From contig NZ_JACSQS010000001.1 of the NCBI RefSeq assembly GCF_014836545.1, forward strand, positions 174,828-238,827: a stretch of 64,000 nt of DNA, in the 5' to 3' direction. This DNA comes from Stenotrophomonas lacuserhaii (lineage in GTDB: Bacteria > Pseudomonadota > Gammaproteobacteria > Xanthomonadales > Xanthomonadaceae). A program made the position numbers and the translations under genes. The notes beneath the pieces were generated by a model. That model was given only the letters and a program-made list of their open reading frames with translations. It was not told the DNA's origin and ran no database searches. Below are positions 9,242 through 17,407 of this stretch, one piece after another. The stretch's first letter is position 1, and each line of letters starts with the position of its first letter.

Positions 9242-9718
9242 TCAGTCCTGCAGGTCCCACTTGGCTGCGTCGGCCTGCTTTTCTTTATAGATGGCACCGG
9301 CGAAATCGACGTGCAGTTCTGTCCAGTCTCCGCCATAGCGATGGGCCAGCACTTCGAAGTGCTTGGGCTTGCGCTCTGGCGCCCCGTGAACCGTCCAGCC
9401 GGCTTTCTTCACCGCAGCCAGCGCTGCGCGTGGATCGGCGGGAACGTCCGGATGGTGGTGCTTGGGGCTGTGGTGCGGCTTCTTGTGTTCCACCTCGACA
9501 AACCTTCCGCCCTTCCTGGCGATGCGGCTGACCTTGATCTCCGAAGGCCGTTGTTCGCCTTCCAGGCGGATGGCCAGGCCTTGGGCGAGCGGAAAGACTT
9601 CGGCGCCCTTCGGGCCGAGATCGGCCAGGTAGGCGGCATCGTCGGCGATGAAGGTGAAACGGTGGGCAAAGACGTGTTGGATGACGCCGGTGAGGGCGAC
9701 CTTTTCGTGGTGCGGCAT
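9242..9718 (-). CDS. Hypothetical cytosolic protein
   Basis: 158 residues, no signal peptide or membrane segment. The N-terminal half (HEKVALTGVIQHVFAHRFTF to about residue 70) has the alternating hydrophobic pattern of a small beta-barrel domain. A His/Lys/Pro-rich linker (KKPHHSPKHHHPDVPADP) and a C-terminal alpha/beta segment follow. I do not recognise a family. A GGAG-like site precedes the ATG. It converges on the micropeptide operon across a shared terminator. Confidence 0.65.
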   Translation of the reverse strand: MPHHEKVALTGVIQHVFAHRFTFIADDAAYLADLGPKGAEVFPLAQGLAIRLEGEQRPSEIKVSRIARKGGRFVEVEHKKPHHSPKHHHPDVPADPRAALAAVKKAGWTVHGAPERKPKHFEVLAHRYGGDWTELHVDFAGAIYKEKQADAAKWDLQD

Positions 9719-9852
9719 GCATTTCTCCTGAGAGCGCCCAACCGCGGGCGCATCCCCGAAATGGAGCTGGCGTGCAGGTGTCGCAATGCATGCGGCGCGA
9801 TATCAGCCATCGGCAGATAGCCGCCAGTCAGCCAAGGGCGGTCCGCCCGGAA

Positions 9853-9880
9853 AGCCGCCGAGCACGGCTCGGCGCTACCG
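9853..9880 (-). repeat. GTAG-type REP hairpin (single)
   Basis: Read on the minus strand this is GGTAGCGCCGAGCCGTGCTCGGC, a GTAG tetranucleotide followed by a hairpin. This is the repetitive extragenic element typical of Stenotrophomonas. It lies in the gap between the hypothetical gene and the DUF2628 gene. Confidence 0.85.
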
Positions 9881-9889
9881 TTTTCCTGC

Positions 9890-10276
9890 TTAGAAGAGGC
9901 CTTCGAACGGGTTCCAGCTGACCCTGCCCTTCACGCGTTCGGCGTAATAGCTGTAGTTGGTGCTCATGGCCACCGAGAGGCCGAGCGCCGCTCCGAGTGC
10001 ACGTACCAGCAGGTCCGGTACGAAGAAGGAGACGGTGACCAGTGCCACGTACAGGCCGAATACAACCAGACCCTTGCGCCACATGCCCAGGATGAAAAGG
10101 TAGATCCAGCTGAAGAACAGGGCGAACAGGTTGATGTTCACCTTGAATTTTCCGGCGAAGGGCAGGGCTTTCAGAGCCTGTCGGTACTCCTTGGTCTTCG
10201 GCGCACCATGCTGGGCGAAGAAGTCAAAGCGGAACTGCCATTTCGGACTGTGCGTGACGGTATTCGGTGTTTCCAT
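9890..10276 (-). CDS. DUF2628 domain membrane protein
   Basis: 128 residues. A polar N-terminal segment (about 1-45) with FFAQHGAPKTKEYRQALKAL is followed by a Phe-rich membrane part (about 46-105, two or three helices) and a short tail ending in WNPFEGLF. The order of a short basic amphipathic region and Phe-rich helices, with FKVNINLFALFFSWIYLF in the middle, fits the DUF2628 family of unknown function. It stands alone between REP elements. Confidence 0.75.
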   Translation of the reverse strand: METPNTVTHSPKWQFRFDFFAQHGAPKTKEYRQALKALPFAGKFKVNINLFALFFSWIYLFILGMWRKGLVVFGLYVALVTVSFFVPDLLVRALGAALGLSVAMSTNYSYYAERVKGRVSWNPFEGLF

Positions 10277-10353
10277 TGTCGATCAAAGCTCCATGTAATC
10301 GTTTACATGATAGCGAGATCAAGACGTATTCACCATGGAAAGGCCTGCAAATC

Positions 10354-10456
10354 GTAGTAGACAGTGCCGAGCCACGCTCGGCGAGCGAGGAGCGCGGCAT
10401 GTTTCAGGCAGCGACGAGTCCGAACGGAAAGCCGCCGAGCATGGCTCGGAGCTACC
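10354..10456. repeat. Inverted pair of GTAG-type REP hairpins
   Basis: Two REP hairpins face each other: GTAG with GCCGAGCCACGCTCGGC at 10354-10382, and GCCGAGCATGGCTCGG followed by GCTAC (10434-10455) in the opposite sense, about 50 bases apart. The gap between the DUF2628 gene and the DUF4874 gene (10277-10618) otherwise shows only AT-rich promoter-like DNA (10485-10545). Confidence 0.8.
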
Positions 10457-10618
10457 TGACGTCGCTGCACAGATCGAAACTGTGATCCAATCGATAAATT
10501 TCGCTATGTTTCGATATTGATACATAACGAAACATGCCATAAGGTCGTCGGCGACACCCTGGGGCTGGTCCAACGCCTCCTGTCGCCGTCTTCCCCGTGC
10601 AACCGAAGAGGTACGTCC

Positions 10619-12070
10619 ATGTCGTCGTCACGTCCGTTTTCCGGAATGCTGGCTGTCGCAGTCCTCGCCAGCGCCCTGTCCACCGCCTGTGCCCACGCCG
10701 GCACCCTGACCCCGGCGGTATCCACCCAGGAGTTCGACAATCCGCATCGCGGTTTCATGCTGTGGGGCAGTTCCTATGCAGTGGATGGCGGGGTGGATAA
10801 TTTCCACGGGGCGCACATCTATCACGTGTACCTTCCATGGCGGATCATTGAAACCGCCGACCAGGTATTCGACTGGAATGCGGTGGAGACGCTGTACCTG
10901 CAGCCGATCCTCAATGACGATCCGCTGGCGACCTTCGTGCTGCGCCCCGTCGCTGATTATCCGGAAAGTGCCGCCAGCCAGATCGACGCGCATTACACCG
11001 GCGGCGAGAACGAACGCGACTATCCGAAGTTCCTCGAACAGGCGCCACTCAACATTCCGTATGCGGTGCGCGCCAAGTGCGATTCGGACGGTCCGATCCG
11101 CAGCCTGGATTACAACAACACGGCGGCGCGCCAGCAGATGCAGCAGTTCGTGCAGGCGCTGGCCGCGCGCTTCGATGGCGATCCGCGCATCACCGCCATC
11201 CAGGTGGGCCTGCTTGGCTTCTGGGGAGAGTGGCATACCAGTGGCTGCGAAGACCTGCAGCCCAACGCGCAGACCCGTTCGCTGATCCGCGATGCCTACA
11301 CCGCTGCCTTCCTGAAGACGCCGCTGCAGACCCGCTATGCGCGGGCATCAGACGTGGGATCGGCGCTGTTTGGCTTCCACGAGGATTACTTCCCCTCGTT
11401 CACCGGCAAGTGCAATGCGTTCAACCCGCAGATGCCCAGCTGCAGCGACGATGGCTGGTGGAACCTCGAATACGGGCTGGCCAACGAGGTACCGGCGGCG
11501 CGGCAGAACTGGATGGTCAACCCGGTCAGCGGCGAGAGCCCGAACAGCAACCAGAAGAGTACCTGGACCAACCGCACCGCCGATGTGCGCAAGCTGCTGC
11601 GCGATTACCACTTCAGCTTCCTCGGCCCGGCCGGGGCGCACGAAACCAGTGGCAATGCGGCCAAGTTGAAGACGCTGAAGAGCGATCTGGGCTACCGGCT
11701 GGGCATCAGCACGGTGACCTGGCCCAACACGCAGGTGCGTGGCCAGCAGGCGGCGCTGCAGCTGGGTATCAAGAACCACGGCTCGGCCCCGCTGTACAAC
11801 GCCTACCACGTGGAACTGCACTGGGTGGCGGCTGATGGCAGCACCAAGGCGCGTACCTCGATACCCGCGGTGACCCTGAGCGAGATCATGCCCGGCACGG
11901 TGCAGAGCCGCAGCACCACCTTCACCGTGCCCAGCAGCCTGGCGCCGGGCAGCTATGCGCTGCGTCTTGCGCTGGCCGATGACACCCCGGGCCGCCGCAA
12001 CATCGCCCCGCAGAACGATGGGCAGGATGCGCAGCGTCGACTGCCGCTGGGACAGGTGCAGGTGAACTGA
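10619..12070 (+). CDS. Secreted DUF4874/DUF4832 protein, glycosidase-like fold
   Basis: 483 residues after choosing the ATG at 10619 (AAGAGGTAC ribosome site). It has a signal peptide (about residues 1-27, ending AHA). The mature part begins with FDNPHRGFM, a hallmark of DUF4874, and continues through IYHVYLPWRIIE and GLLGFWGEWHTSGCEDL, which resemble a TIM-barrel glycoside hydrolase with acidic residues at strand ends. The C-terminal third (from LGYRLGISTVTW) is an Ig-like beta domain typical of DUF4832. Likely a periplasmic or secreted polysaccharide-acting enzyme; substrate unknown. The upstream reading frame to 10517 is not used. Confidence 0.82.
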   Translation: MSSSRPFSGMLAVAVLASALSTACAHAGTLTPAVSTQEFDNPHRGFMLWGSSYAVDGGVDNFHGAHIYHVYLPWRIIETADQVFDWNAVETLYLQPILNDDPLATFVLRPVADYPESAASQIDAHYTGGENERDYPKFLEQAPLNIPYAVRAKCDSDGPIRSLDYNNTAARQQMQQFVQALAARFDGDPRITAIQVGLLGFWGEWHTSGCEDLQPNAQTRSLIRDAYTAAFLKTPLQTRYARASDVGSALFGFHEDYFPSFTGKCNAFNPQMPSCSDDGWWNLEYGLANEVPAARQNWMVNPVSGESPNSNQKSTWTNRTADVRKLLRDYHFSFLGPAGAHETSGNAAKLKTLKSDLGYRLGISTVTWPNTQVRGQQAALQLGIKNHGSAPLYNAYHVELHWVAADGSTKARTSIPAVTLSEIMPGTVQSRSTTFTVPSSLAPGSYALRLALADDTPGRRNIAPQNDGQDAQRRLPLGQVQVN

Positions 12071-12237
12071 GGCAGTGCGGTTCACTGGAGCATGGCGGTG
12101 CGGCGTGGGGCCGCATCGCCGCGCAGGCGGCGGGGCAGGCGCAGGCTTTCCCCGTCGTCACATTTGCGTCATCATGCCGCCCATTCTGTTACCTCAAGCC
12201 GCCGCCAGAGGATCACTTCCTGCCTGGAGGCACTGCC

Positions 12238-14451
12238 GTGTCCGTCGTTCCGTCCCCTGTTGCCCCGACCCGCAGCGCTCGTCTGCATCGCACCCTTGCC
12301 CGTTCGCCGCTGACCCAGGCGGTATCTGCGGTGCTCACCGTGGGCCTGCTCACCGCCAGCGCGCAGGCGCAGCAGAGCGCCGCCGCACAGACCGACGACG
12401 AGGCTGCACGGACCCTGCAGACCGTGCAGGTGACCGCCAACCAGCTGGGCACCGTGACCGAGAACAGCGGCTCCTACACGCCGGGTACCATCGCCACCGC
12501 CACCCGGCTGGTGCTGAGCCCGCGTCAGACCCCGCAGTCGATCAGCGTGATCACCCGGCAGGAGATGAACGACTTCGGCCTCAACGGCATCGACGATGTC
12601 ATGAAGGTCACTCCGGGGATCAGCATCGTCACCTACGACAGCGAGCGCACCGAGTACTACGCACGTGGTTTCGCCGTACAGAACTTCCAGTACGACGGCA
12701 TTCCGATGGCGCGCGATTCGGCTTATTCGGCCGGCAATACGCTCAGCGACATGGCCATCTATGATCGCGTGGAAGTGCTCAAGGGCGCCACCGGCCTGCT
12801 GACCGGCATGGGTGATCCCGGTGCCACGATCAACCTGATCCGCAAGAAGCCGACGCACGAATTCGCCGGTAGCATGGGCTTGGGCGTCGGCTCGTGGGAC
12901 AGCTACCGCGCCGAAGTGGATGTCAGCGGGCCGCTGACCGGAAGTGGTCGCGTGCGTGGGCGCGCGGTGGCGGCGCAGCAGGACAAGCACTCCAACGTCG
13001 ACCATTACCAGCGCACCAACAAGGTGTTCTACGGCATTCTCGAAGCAGACATCGACGACAGCACGCTGCTGACCTTCGGCGCCGACTACCAGGACAGCGA
13101 TCCGCAGGGTTCCAGCTGGGGCGGCATTCCGTTGCTGGACAGCACCGGCAACTTCAACAGGATGCCGCGTTCGTTCAACAACGGTGCGCGTTGGAGCAGC
13201 TGGGCGCAGTACAGCCGCACCGCGTTCGCCACGCTGGAACACACCTTCGGCAATGACTGGGTGGCCAAGCTGCAGCTCAATCACCAGATCAACGGTTATG
13301 ACGCCCCATTGGGCGCGGCGGCCGGCGGCAACCCGGACCCGGTCACCGGCGAAGGCGTGAGCATGTGGGTTGGCAAGTACGTGGGCGAAACCACCAGCAA
13401 CGCCGCTGATCTGTATGTCAGCGGGAAGTTCGAATGGTTCGGTCGCCAGCATGAACTGGTGGTCGGCGGCAGCGTGTCGCGCAAGCGCTGGATCAACGAT
13501 GGCTACTCGCCGCAGGAAGGCTATGTCACCAGCGTGGCCGATTATCGCGGCTGGACCGGCGATGTGCCCGAACCGGACTGGCAGTGGGGCTACGGCAACC
13601 ATGAAGTGACCCGCGAAAGCGGTGCCTACGTGGTGGGCCGCTTCGACCTGGCCGATCCGCTGAAGCTGATCCTGGGCAGCCGCGTGGCCAACTACAAGGC
13701 CATGGATATCGACGAGACCGGCGTGATCGTGCCGTACGCCGGGCTGGTATACGACCTCAACCAGAACTACTCGGTGTTCGCCAGCTACAGTTCCATCTTC
13801 AAGCCGCAGAGCAGCCAGGACGAGCAGGGCAGGGTGCTGGATCCGCTGGAAGGCCGCAGCTACGAAGCTGGCGTCAAGGCCGAGTTCCTCGAAGGACGCC
13901 TCAACGCGAGCGCGGCAGTGTTCCAGCTGGAGCAGGACAACCAAGCCGAGCCCAGTGGCGGGCTGACCCCGAGCGGTGGCATCGCCTACCGCGGGCTGAT
14001 GGGCGTGCGTACCAAGGGCTACGAGTTCGATGTGTCCGGCCAGGTTGCACCGGGCTGGCAGGTGCAGGGTGGCTACGCACACAAGATCGCGCGGCAGCAG
14101 TCCACAAAGGTTTCAACGCTGGAGCCGGAAGACCAGTTCAGCCTGCACACCACCTACCGCGTGCAGGACGGCGCGCTGCGTGGGGTGAGCATCGGTGGCG
14201 GCGCGCGTTGGCAGGGCAGCACCTTCGGCACCATCACCAACCCGTTGGACGGCGGCAGCCTGGTGCATCGCACCGATCCGTACTGGCTGCTGGATGCGAT
14301 GGCGCGCTATGAGTTCAACGACAGGCTGTCGGCCACGCTCAACGTCAACAACCTGCTGGACAAGCACTACTACACCATCTTCAACTGGTACAGCACCTAT
14401 ACCTGGGGTGAGCCGCGCAACGTGCGGCTGACGGTGAACTACAGGTTCTGA
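12238..14451 (+). CDS. TonB-dependent siderophore receptor (FhuE/FpvA-like)
   Basis: 737 residues, outer-membrane ferric-siderophore transporter. Start is GTG at 12238 with GGAGG seven bases before. A long twin-part signal region ends ASAQAQQ (about residue 44). Next are a TonB-box-like TLQTVQVTA (about 60), the plug with RQTPQSISVITRQEM (about 98-112) and DRVEVLKGATGLLTG (about 176-190), and a 22-strand barrel ending in Phe (LTVNYRF). The plug wording fits the coprogen/ferrichrome/pyoverdine receptor group. No clear Fur box was seen in the 167-base gap before it, and no siderophore synthesis genes are adjacent, so it probably takes up foreign siderophores. Confidence 0.93.
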   Translation: MSVVPSPVAPTRSARLHRTLARSPLTQAVSAVLTVGLLTASAQAQQSAAAQTDDEAARTLQTVQVTANQLGTVTENSGSYTPGTIATATRLVLSPRQTPQSISVITRQEMNDFGLNGIDDVMKVTPGISIVTYDSERTEYYARGFAVQNFQYDGIPMARDSAYSAGNTLSDMAIYDRVEVLKGATGLLTGMGDPGATINLIRKKPTHEFAGSMGLGVGSWDSYRAEVDVSGPLTGSGRVRGRAVAAQQDKHSNVDHYQRTNKVFYGILEADIDDSTLLTFGADYQDSDPQGSSWGGIPLLDSTGNFNRMPRSFNNGARWSSWAQYSRTAFATLEHTFGNDWVAKLQLNHQINGYDAPLGAAAGGNPDPVTGEGVSMWVGKYVGETTSNAADLYVSGKFEWFGRQHELVVGGSVSRKRWINDGYSPQEGYVTSVADYRGWTGDVPEPDWQWGYGNHEVTRESGAYVVGRFDLADPLKLILGSRVANYKAMDIDETGVIVPYAGLVYDLNQNYSVFASYSSIFKPQSSQDEQGRVLDPLEGRSYEAGVKAEFLEGRLNASAAVFQLEQDNQAEPSGGLTPSGGIAYRGLMGVRTKGYEFDVSGQVAPGWQVQGGYAHKIARQQSTKVSTLEPEDQFSLHTTYRVQDGALRGVSIGGGARWQGSTFGTITNPLDGGSLVHRTDPYWLLDAMARYEFNDRLSATLNVNNLLDKHYYTIFNWYSTYTWGEPRNVRLTVNYRF

Positions 14452-14464
14452 CGGATGCACAGGT

Positions 14465-14485
14465 GCCCCGGGATGATTCCGGGGC
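14465..14485. terminator. Hairpin between convergent genes
   Basis: GCCCCGG, a 7-base loop, then CCGGGGC, located 14 bases after the receptor stop and 23 before the end of the convergent reductase gene. No T-run follows, so it is a weak or factor-dependent terminator candidate. Confidence 0.4.
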
Positions 14486-14507
14486 GCTTGGTTGCGCTGG
14501 CTGGCGC

Positions 14508-15572
14508 TTACGGAATCAGCCGCTGCGCCCGCAGCGTAGCGAACAGGTCGAAGAAGGCGTCGTCGCTCGGCTGGTAGTCCAGGAAACCCAGCCGGCGGCT
14601 CTTGGACATATCGGTCATCACTTCGACCGGACGGCCCAGGTCGGCGTCGGTGTGCCACGGCGACACCAGCCGGTGGATGTCGGGCTCGGTCAGGCCCTGT
14701 TCGATGGCCAGCTGCACCCACAGTGCCGCGTCGTCCGCCATCTGCCGTTCCAGCGGGCGCAGCTCACCGGTGAAAGGCGCCGCTTCGATGCCGAACCAGT
14801 CCGCGATGCGGCCCCACATCCAGCTCCAGCGGAAGACATCACCGTTGACGATATTGAACGCCTGGTTGGCGGCAACCGGGGTCTGGGTGGCCCACACCAG
14901 CTGGCGTGCCAACTGGCGCGCGTCGGTCATGTCAGTCAATCCGTTCCACTGCGCCAGCGAGCCGGGGAAATAGAATGGGCGACCACTGCGCTTGCACAGC
15001 GAGGCATACACCGCCAGCGTGGTGCCCATGTTCATGGCGTTGCCCACCGCCGCACCGATCACCGTATGCGGACGATGCACGCTCCAGCTGAAGCCATCAC
15101 GCGCGGCCGCGGCAAAGACCTCGTCTTCCTGTGCGTAGTAGAAGTTCTCGATCGGCAGGCGGGGCTGTTCCTCGCGGAACGGAGTCTGTGGCAGCGCGCC
15201 CTGCGCGTAGGCTTCAAATGGCCCGAGGTAATGCTTCAGCCCGGTCACCAGTGCGACGTGCTGCACCGAACCGGCCGGCTGCAGGGCATCCAGCAGGTGC
15301 CGCACCATGGCCGCATTCACGCGGATGTTCTCGGCCTCGCTGGCCTGCCGCGACCACGTAGTGATGAATACATGGGTGGGGCGCAGGTCTGCCAGTGCGG
15401 CCCGGGTGGCCTGCGCATCGCGCAGATCGGCCGAGACACCGTGGACGCGCGACGGCAGCGCCGCCGGGTTGCGCGCCAGGCCGTGCACCTCCCAGCCTTC
15501 CTGGAGCAGCTGCTGGATCAGGGCACTGCCGGTAATGCCGGTTGCACCGACTACCAACGCTTTCTGGGTCAT
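14508..15572 (-). CDS. PRISE-type SDR family oxidoreductase
   Basis: 354 residues with an N-terminal Rossmann NAD(P) motif VVGATGITGSALIQQL and long, extended-SDR architecture. The sequence LVTGLKHYLGPFEAY together with ENFYYAQEDEVF is characteristic of the progesterone-5-beta-reductase/iridoid-synthase-like (PRISE) group, where the Tyr acts in 1,4-reduction of enones. Bacterial members reduce activated alkenes; the natural substrate is unknown. It is divergent from an HxlR regulator 87 bases away, the usual arrangement for a regulator and its reductase target. Confidence 0.85.
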   Translation of the reverse strand: MTQKALVVGATGITGSALIQQLLQEGWEVHGLARNPAALPSRVHGVSADLRDAQATRAALADLRPTHVFITTWSRQASEAENIRVNAAMVRHLLDALQPAGSVQHVALVTGLKHYLGPFEAYAQGALPQTPFREEQPRLPIENFYYAQEDEVFAAAARDGFSWSVHRPHTVIGAAVGNAMNMGTTLAVYASLCKRSGRPFYFPGSLAQWNGLTDMTDARQLARQLVWATQTPVAANQAFNIVNGDVFRWSWMWGRIADWFGIEAAPFTGELRPLERQMADDAALWVQLAIEQGLTEPDIHRLVSPWHTDADLGRPVEVMTDMSKSRRLGFLDYQPSDDAFFDLFATLRAQRLIP

Positions 15573-15642
15573 GGGCTTGCCTTTTGCATCAAATAACAGG
15601 CAGACACCTTAGGATAATGGGGTCAGGCCCGAAAGAAGGCAC

Positions 15643-15652
15643 CAAATGGTAA
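15643..15652. promoter_or_regulatory. Possible HxlR operator
   Basis: The short palindrome ACCA-AA-TGGT lies just before the HxlR start codon, in the divergent gap between regulator and reductase. HxlR-family proteins commonly bind short dyads in such gaps. Small size makes this tentative. Confidence 0.25.
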
Positions 15653-15659
15653 CCACGCG

Positions 15660-16043
15660 ATGAAAGCAGGCACTCCGGAACAGGAATGGCGTGAAGATTG
15701 TGCGCCCCGGCGGGTGCTGGAATTGTTCAGCACCAAGTGGACGTCGATGGTGCTGCATACCCTGGCGGTGCGCCATGACGGGGTGGCGCGCAGCAATGCG
15801 CTGCACCGCAGCCTGCCTGCCATTTCCAAGAAGATGCTGATCCAGACCCTGCGCGAGATGGAGGTGGCGGGCATCGTGCTGCGGACCGAGCATCCCACCG
15901 TGCCGCCATCGGTGGAGTACAGCCTGACCGCGCTGGGCCGGCAGCTGGTGGAGCCGATCGAGCTGATCTACGACTGGGCGCGGCGCCATGCCGATGCGCT
16001 GGATGCGCTGAAAGCAAGGCCGACGTCGCGGCGGCGCGGTTGA
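15660..16043 (+). CDS. HxlR-family winged-helix transcriptional regulator
   Basis: 127 residues. After a short N-terminus with one Cys (EDCAPRRVLELFSTKW) comes the HxlR winged helix: recognition region LHRSLPAISKKMLIQTLREM and wing VPPSVEYSLTALGRQL. The single Cys before the helix is the place where some HxlR members (for example HypR, QorR) sense electrophiles or oxidants. It is divergent from a PRISE-type reductase and likely controls it and itself; that link is inferred from position. Confidence 0.9.
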   Translation: MKAGTPEQEWREDCAPRRVLELFSTKWTSMVLHTLAVRHDGVARSNALHRSLPAISKKMLIQTLREMEVAGIVLRTEHPTVPPSVEYSLTALGRQLVEPIELIYDWARRHADALDALKARPTSRRRG

Positions 16044-16089
16044 TCGGCCTTAAGGCCTTGCGTCGCTCCAGCGCCACAGAAGGGGGGCC

Positions 16090-16344
16090 TTAGCGGAATC
16101 CAGGCCCGCGCCGCAGCCGGACAGGGCCCGGGCCCAAAGCGTCCGGGTCCAAGCGCTCATCCTTGCGGGTGATGATGATCCGATCTTCCCGCGCCAGGGC
16201 AGCGGCGGCTTCCCGCACGGGCTGCATGAGCGGGCGCCAGTCACCCGGATCCGGGCGCAATGCCCGTGCCACCTCGGACGGGCAGATGGAGGCCGACGCC
16301 GCGCGCTGGCCCAGCAGGTCGATGATGGCGGCGGCGATATCCAT
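16090..16344 (-). CDS. DUF3253 family protein
   Basis: 84 residues, small soluble winged-helix-like protein. The core SICPSEVARALRPDPGDWRP with downstream AREDRIIITRKDERLDP fits DUF3253, a family of unknown function often annotated beside SDR or metabolic genes. Its 5' end, including the ATG, is part of a 67-base duplication with a REP pair in between, so the present upstream region is not the original promoter. A longer open frame continues upstream through the repeat and is not considered coding. Confidence 0.75.
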   Translation of the reverse strand: MDIAAAIIDLLGQRAASASICPSEVARALRPDPGDWRPLMQPVREAAAALAREDRIIITRKDERLDPDALGPGPVRLRRGPGFR

Positions 16345-16587
16345 CGCTGCACGATGCGTGGGCGCGCGTGACGGGCGCGCGGAGGTGGGCTGGGTAGCGC
16401 CGAGCCGTGCTCGGAGGCATTCCGTTCCGGTAGCACGATGCCGGATCCAGGCCGCGCGGTGCGCTCGCCGAGCGTGGCTCGGCGCTACCAGAGCGGACGG
16501 CCGAGATGCCTGACGCAGACCGATGATGGCGGCGGCGATATCCATCGCTGCACGATGCGTCGGCGCGCGTGATGGGCATGCGGAGGT
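16320..16587. repeat. 67-base direct duplication around a REP pair
   Basis: Bases 16320-16386 and 16521-16587 are the same sequence with about four mismatches. They cover the start codon region and first codons of the DUF3253 gene. The 134 bases in between hold a GTAG-type REP pair. The outer copy preserves the old 5' end of the gene as a dead remnant. Confidence 0.85.
16394..16488. repeat. GTAG-type REP pair (composite, copy 1)
   Basis: Two REP hairpins in inverted orientation: GTAGCGCCGAGCCGTGCTCGG at the left, GCCGAGCGTGGCTCGGCGCTAC at the right. The whole of about 95 bases is nearly identical to the pair at 17214-17308, including the spacer with CAGCACGATG-like and GCGCGGTGCGCTC parts. 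Confidence 0.88.
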
Positions 16588-16710
16588 CTTGTGGCGGTGG
16601 GGCGCAGGGGATTGTCCAGAGCGGCTAACCGTCGTGTCCAGCGGCCGATGGATACCGCCGCCGGGCGGGTGAGCGCATTGTCGTTCCCACGAAACGGGAA
16701 GGAGAATCAG

Positions 16711-17217
16711 GTGAACCGATCGACTCCGAATAATCGCCTGGCGCTGGTACTCACCTTGGTCATTGCAGCGCTGAGTTCCGCCCACGCGTCAACGCCCGAG
16801 CCCGTGCATGCCACCGCCGCACACAACGAGGCGTTGGTCCGGAAGGCCTTCATTGACTGGTCTGCGGGAAACGGCACCGTGTTTGCGCTGCTGTCCCCCG
16901 ATGTCGTCTGGACCGTGCATGGCTCCGGCTCGGTGGCGGGTACTTACCAGGGCGTTGATGCGTTCGTGGAGGGCGCGGCGGCACCGCTGACCCGCCGGCT
17001 GGCGCGGCCGTTGGTGCCGAAGGTGCATGCCATCTGGGCGGTGGGCGATACGGTGATCAGCCGGTTTGAAGCCGAATCCACAACCACCGGGGGGCGCCCG
17101 TACACGAACCAGTATGTGTGGATTTTCCGGATGGAAGACAGCGTCGTGGTGGAGGCCGAGGCATTCCTGGACCTGGCGGCGTATGACAAGGTGGTGGCGG
17201 AGAACACCGCGCGGTAG
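16711..17217 (+). CDS. Exported NTF2-like (SnoaL-type) protein
   Basis: 168 residues from a GTG at 16711 with a strong GGAGAATCAG site. It has a signal peptide (LALVLTLVIAALSSAHAS). The mature part is a compact NTF2-like fold: HNEALVRKAFIDWSAGNGTV, LLSPDVVWTVHGSG, and a final strand pair with YVWIFRMEDSVVVEAEAFLD. This matches the nuclear-transport-factor-2/SnoaL-like superfamily, which holds ketosteroid-isomerase-like enzymes and binding proteins. The stop codon TAG lies inside the GTAG of a REP element, so the last residues may have been changed by the repeat. Confidence 0.8.
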   Translation: MNRSTPNNRLALVLTLVIAALSSAHASTPEPVHATAAHNEALVRKAFIDWSAGNGTVFALLSPDVVWTVHGSGSVAGTYQGVDAFVEGAAAPLTRRLARPLVPKVHAIWAVGDTVISRFEAESTTTGGRPYTNQYVWIFRMEDSVVVEAEAFLDLAAYDKVVAENTAR

Positions 17218-17308
17218 CGCCGAGCCGTGCTCGGCGGCATTTCGTTCCGGCAGCACGATGTCTGACCCAGGGCGCGCGGTGCGCTCGCCGAGCATGGCTC
17301 GGCGCTAC
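17214..17308. repeat. GTAG-type REP pair (composite, copy 2)
   Basis: Near-copy of the element at 16394-16488: left hairpin GCCGAGCCGTGCTCGGC, right hairpin GCCGAGCATGGCTCGGC followed by GCTAC. It begins inside the last codons of the NTF2-like gene and supplies its stop codon. Confidence 0.88.
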
Positions 17309-17407
17309 CAAAACGGGGCGATGTGTTCGATTTGTGGCCGTTCACGCCGTGCAAATGGGCGCCGGATAGGATGCTGGCCTCACTGCCATCACGGAACGAT
17401 CCAGTAC

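Noticed and set aside
12172..14082. A 636-codon open frame antisense to the siderophore receptor
   Set aside because: Shadow of a clear TonB-dependent receptor; no recognisable protein features.
16345..16785. A 231-codon minus-strand frame upstream of the DUF3253 gene
   Set aside because: It runs through REP DNA and the duplicated fragment; only the last 84 codons look like a protein.
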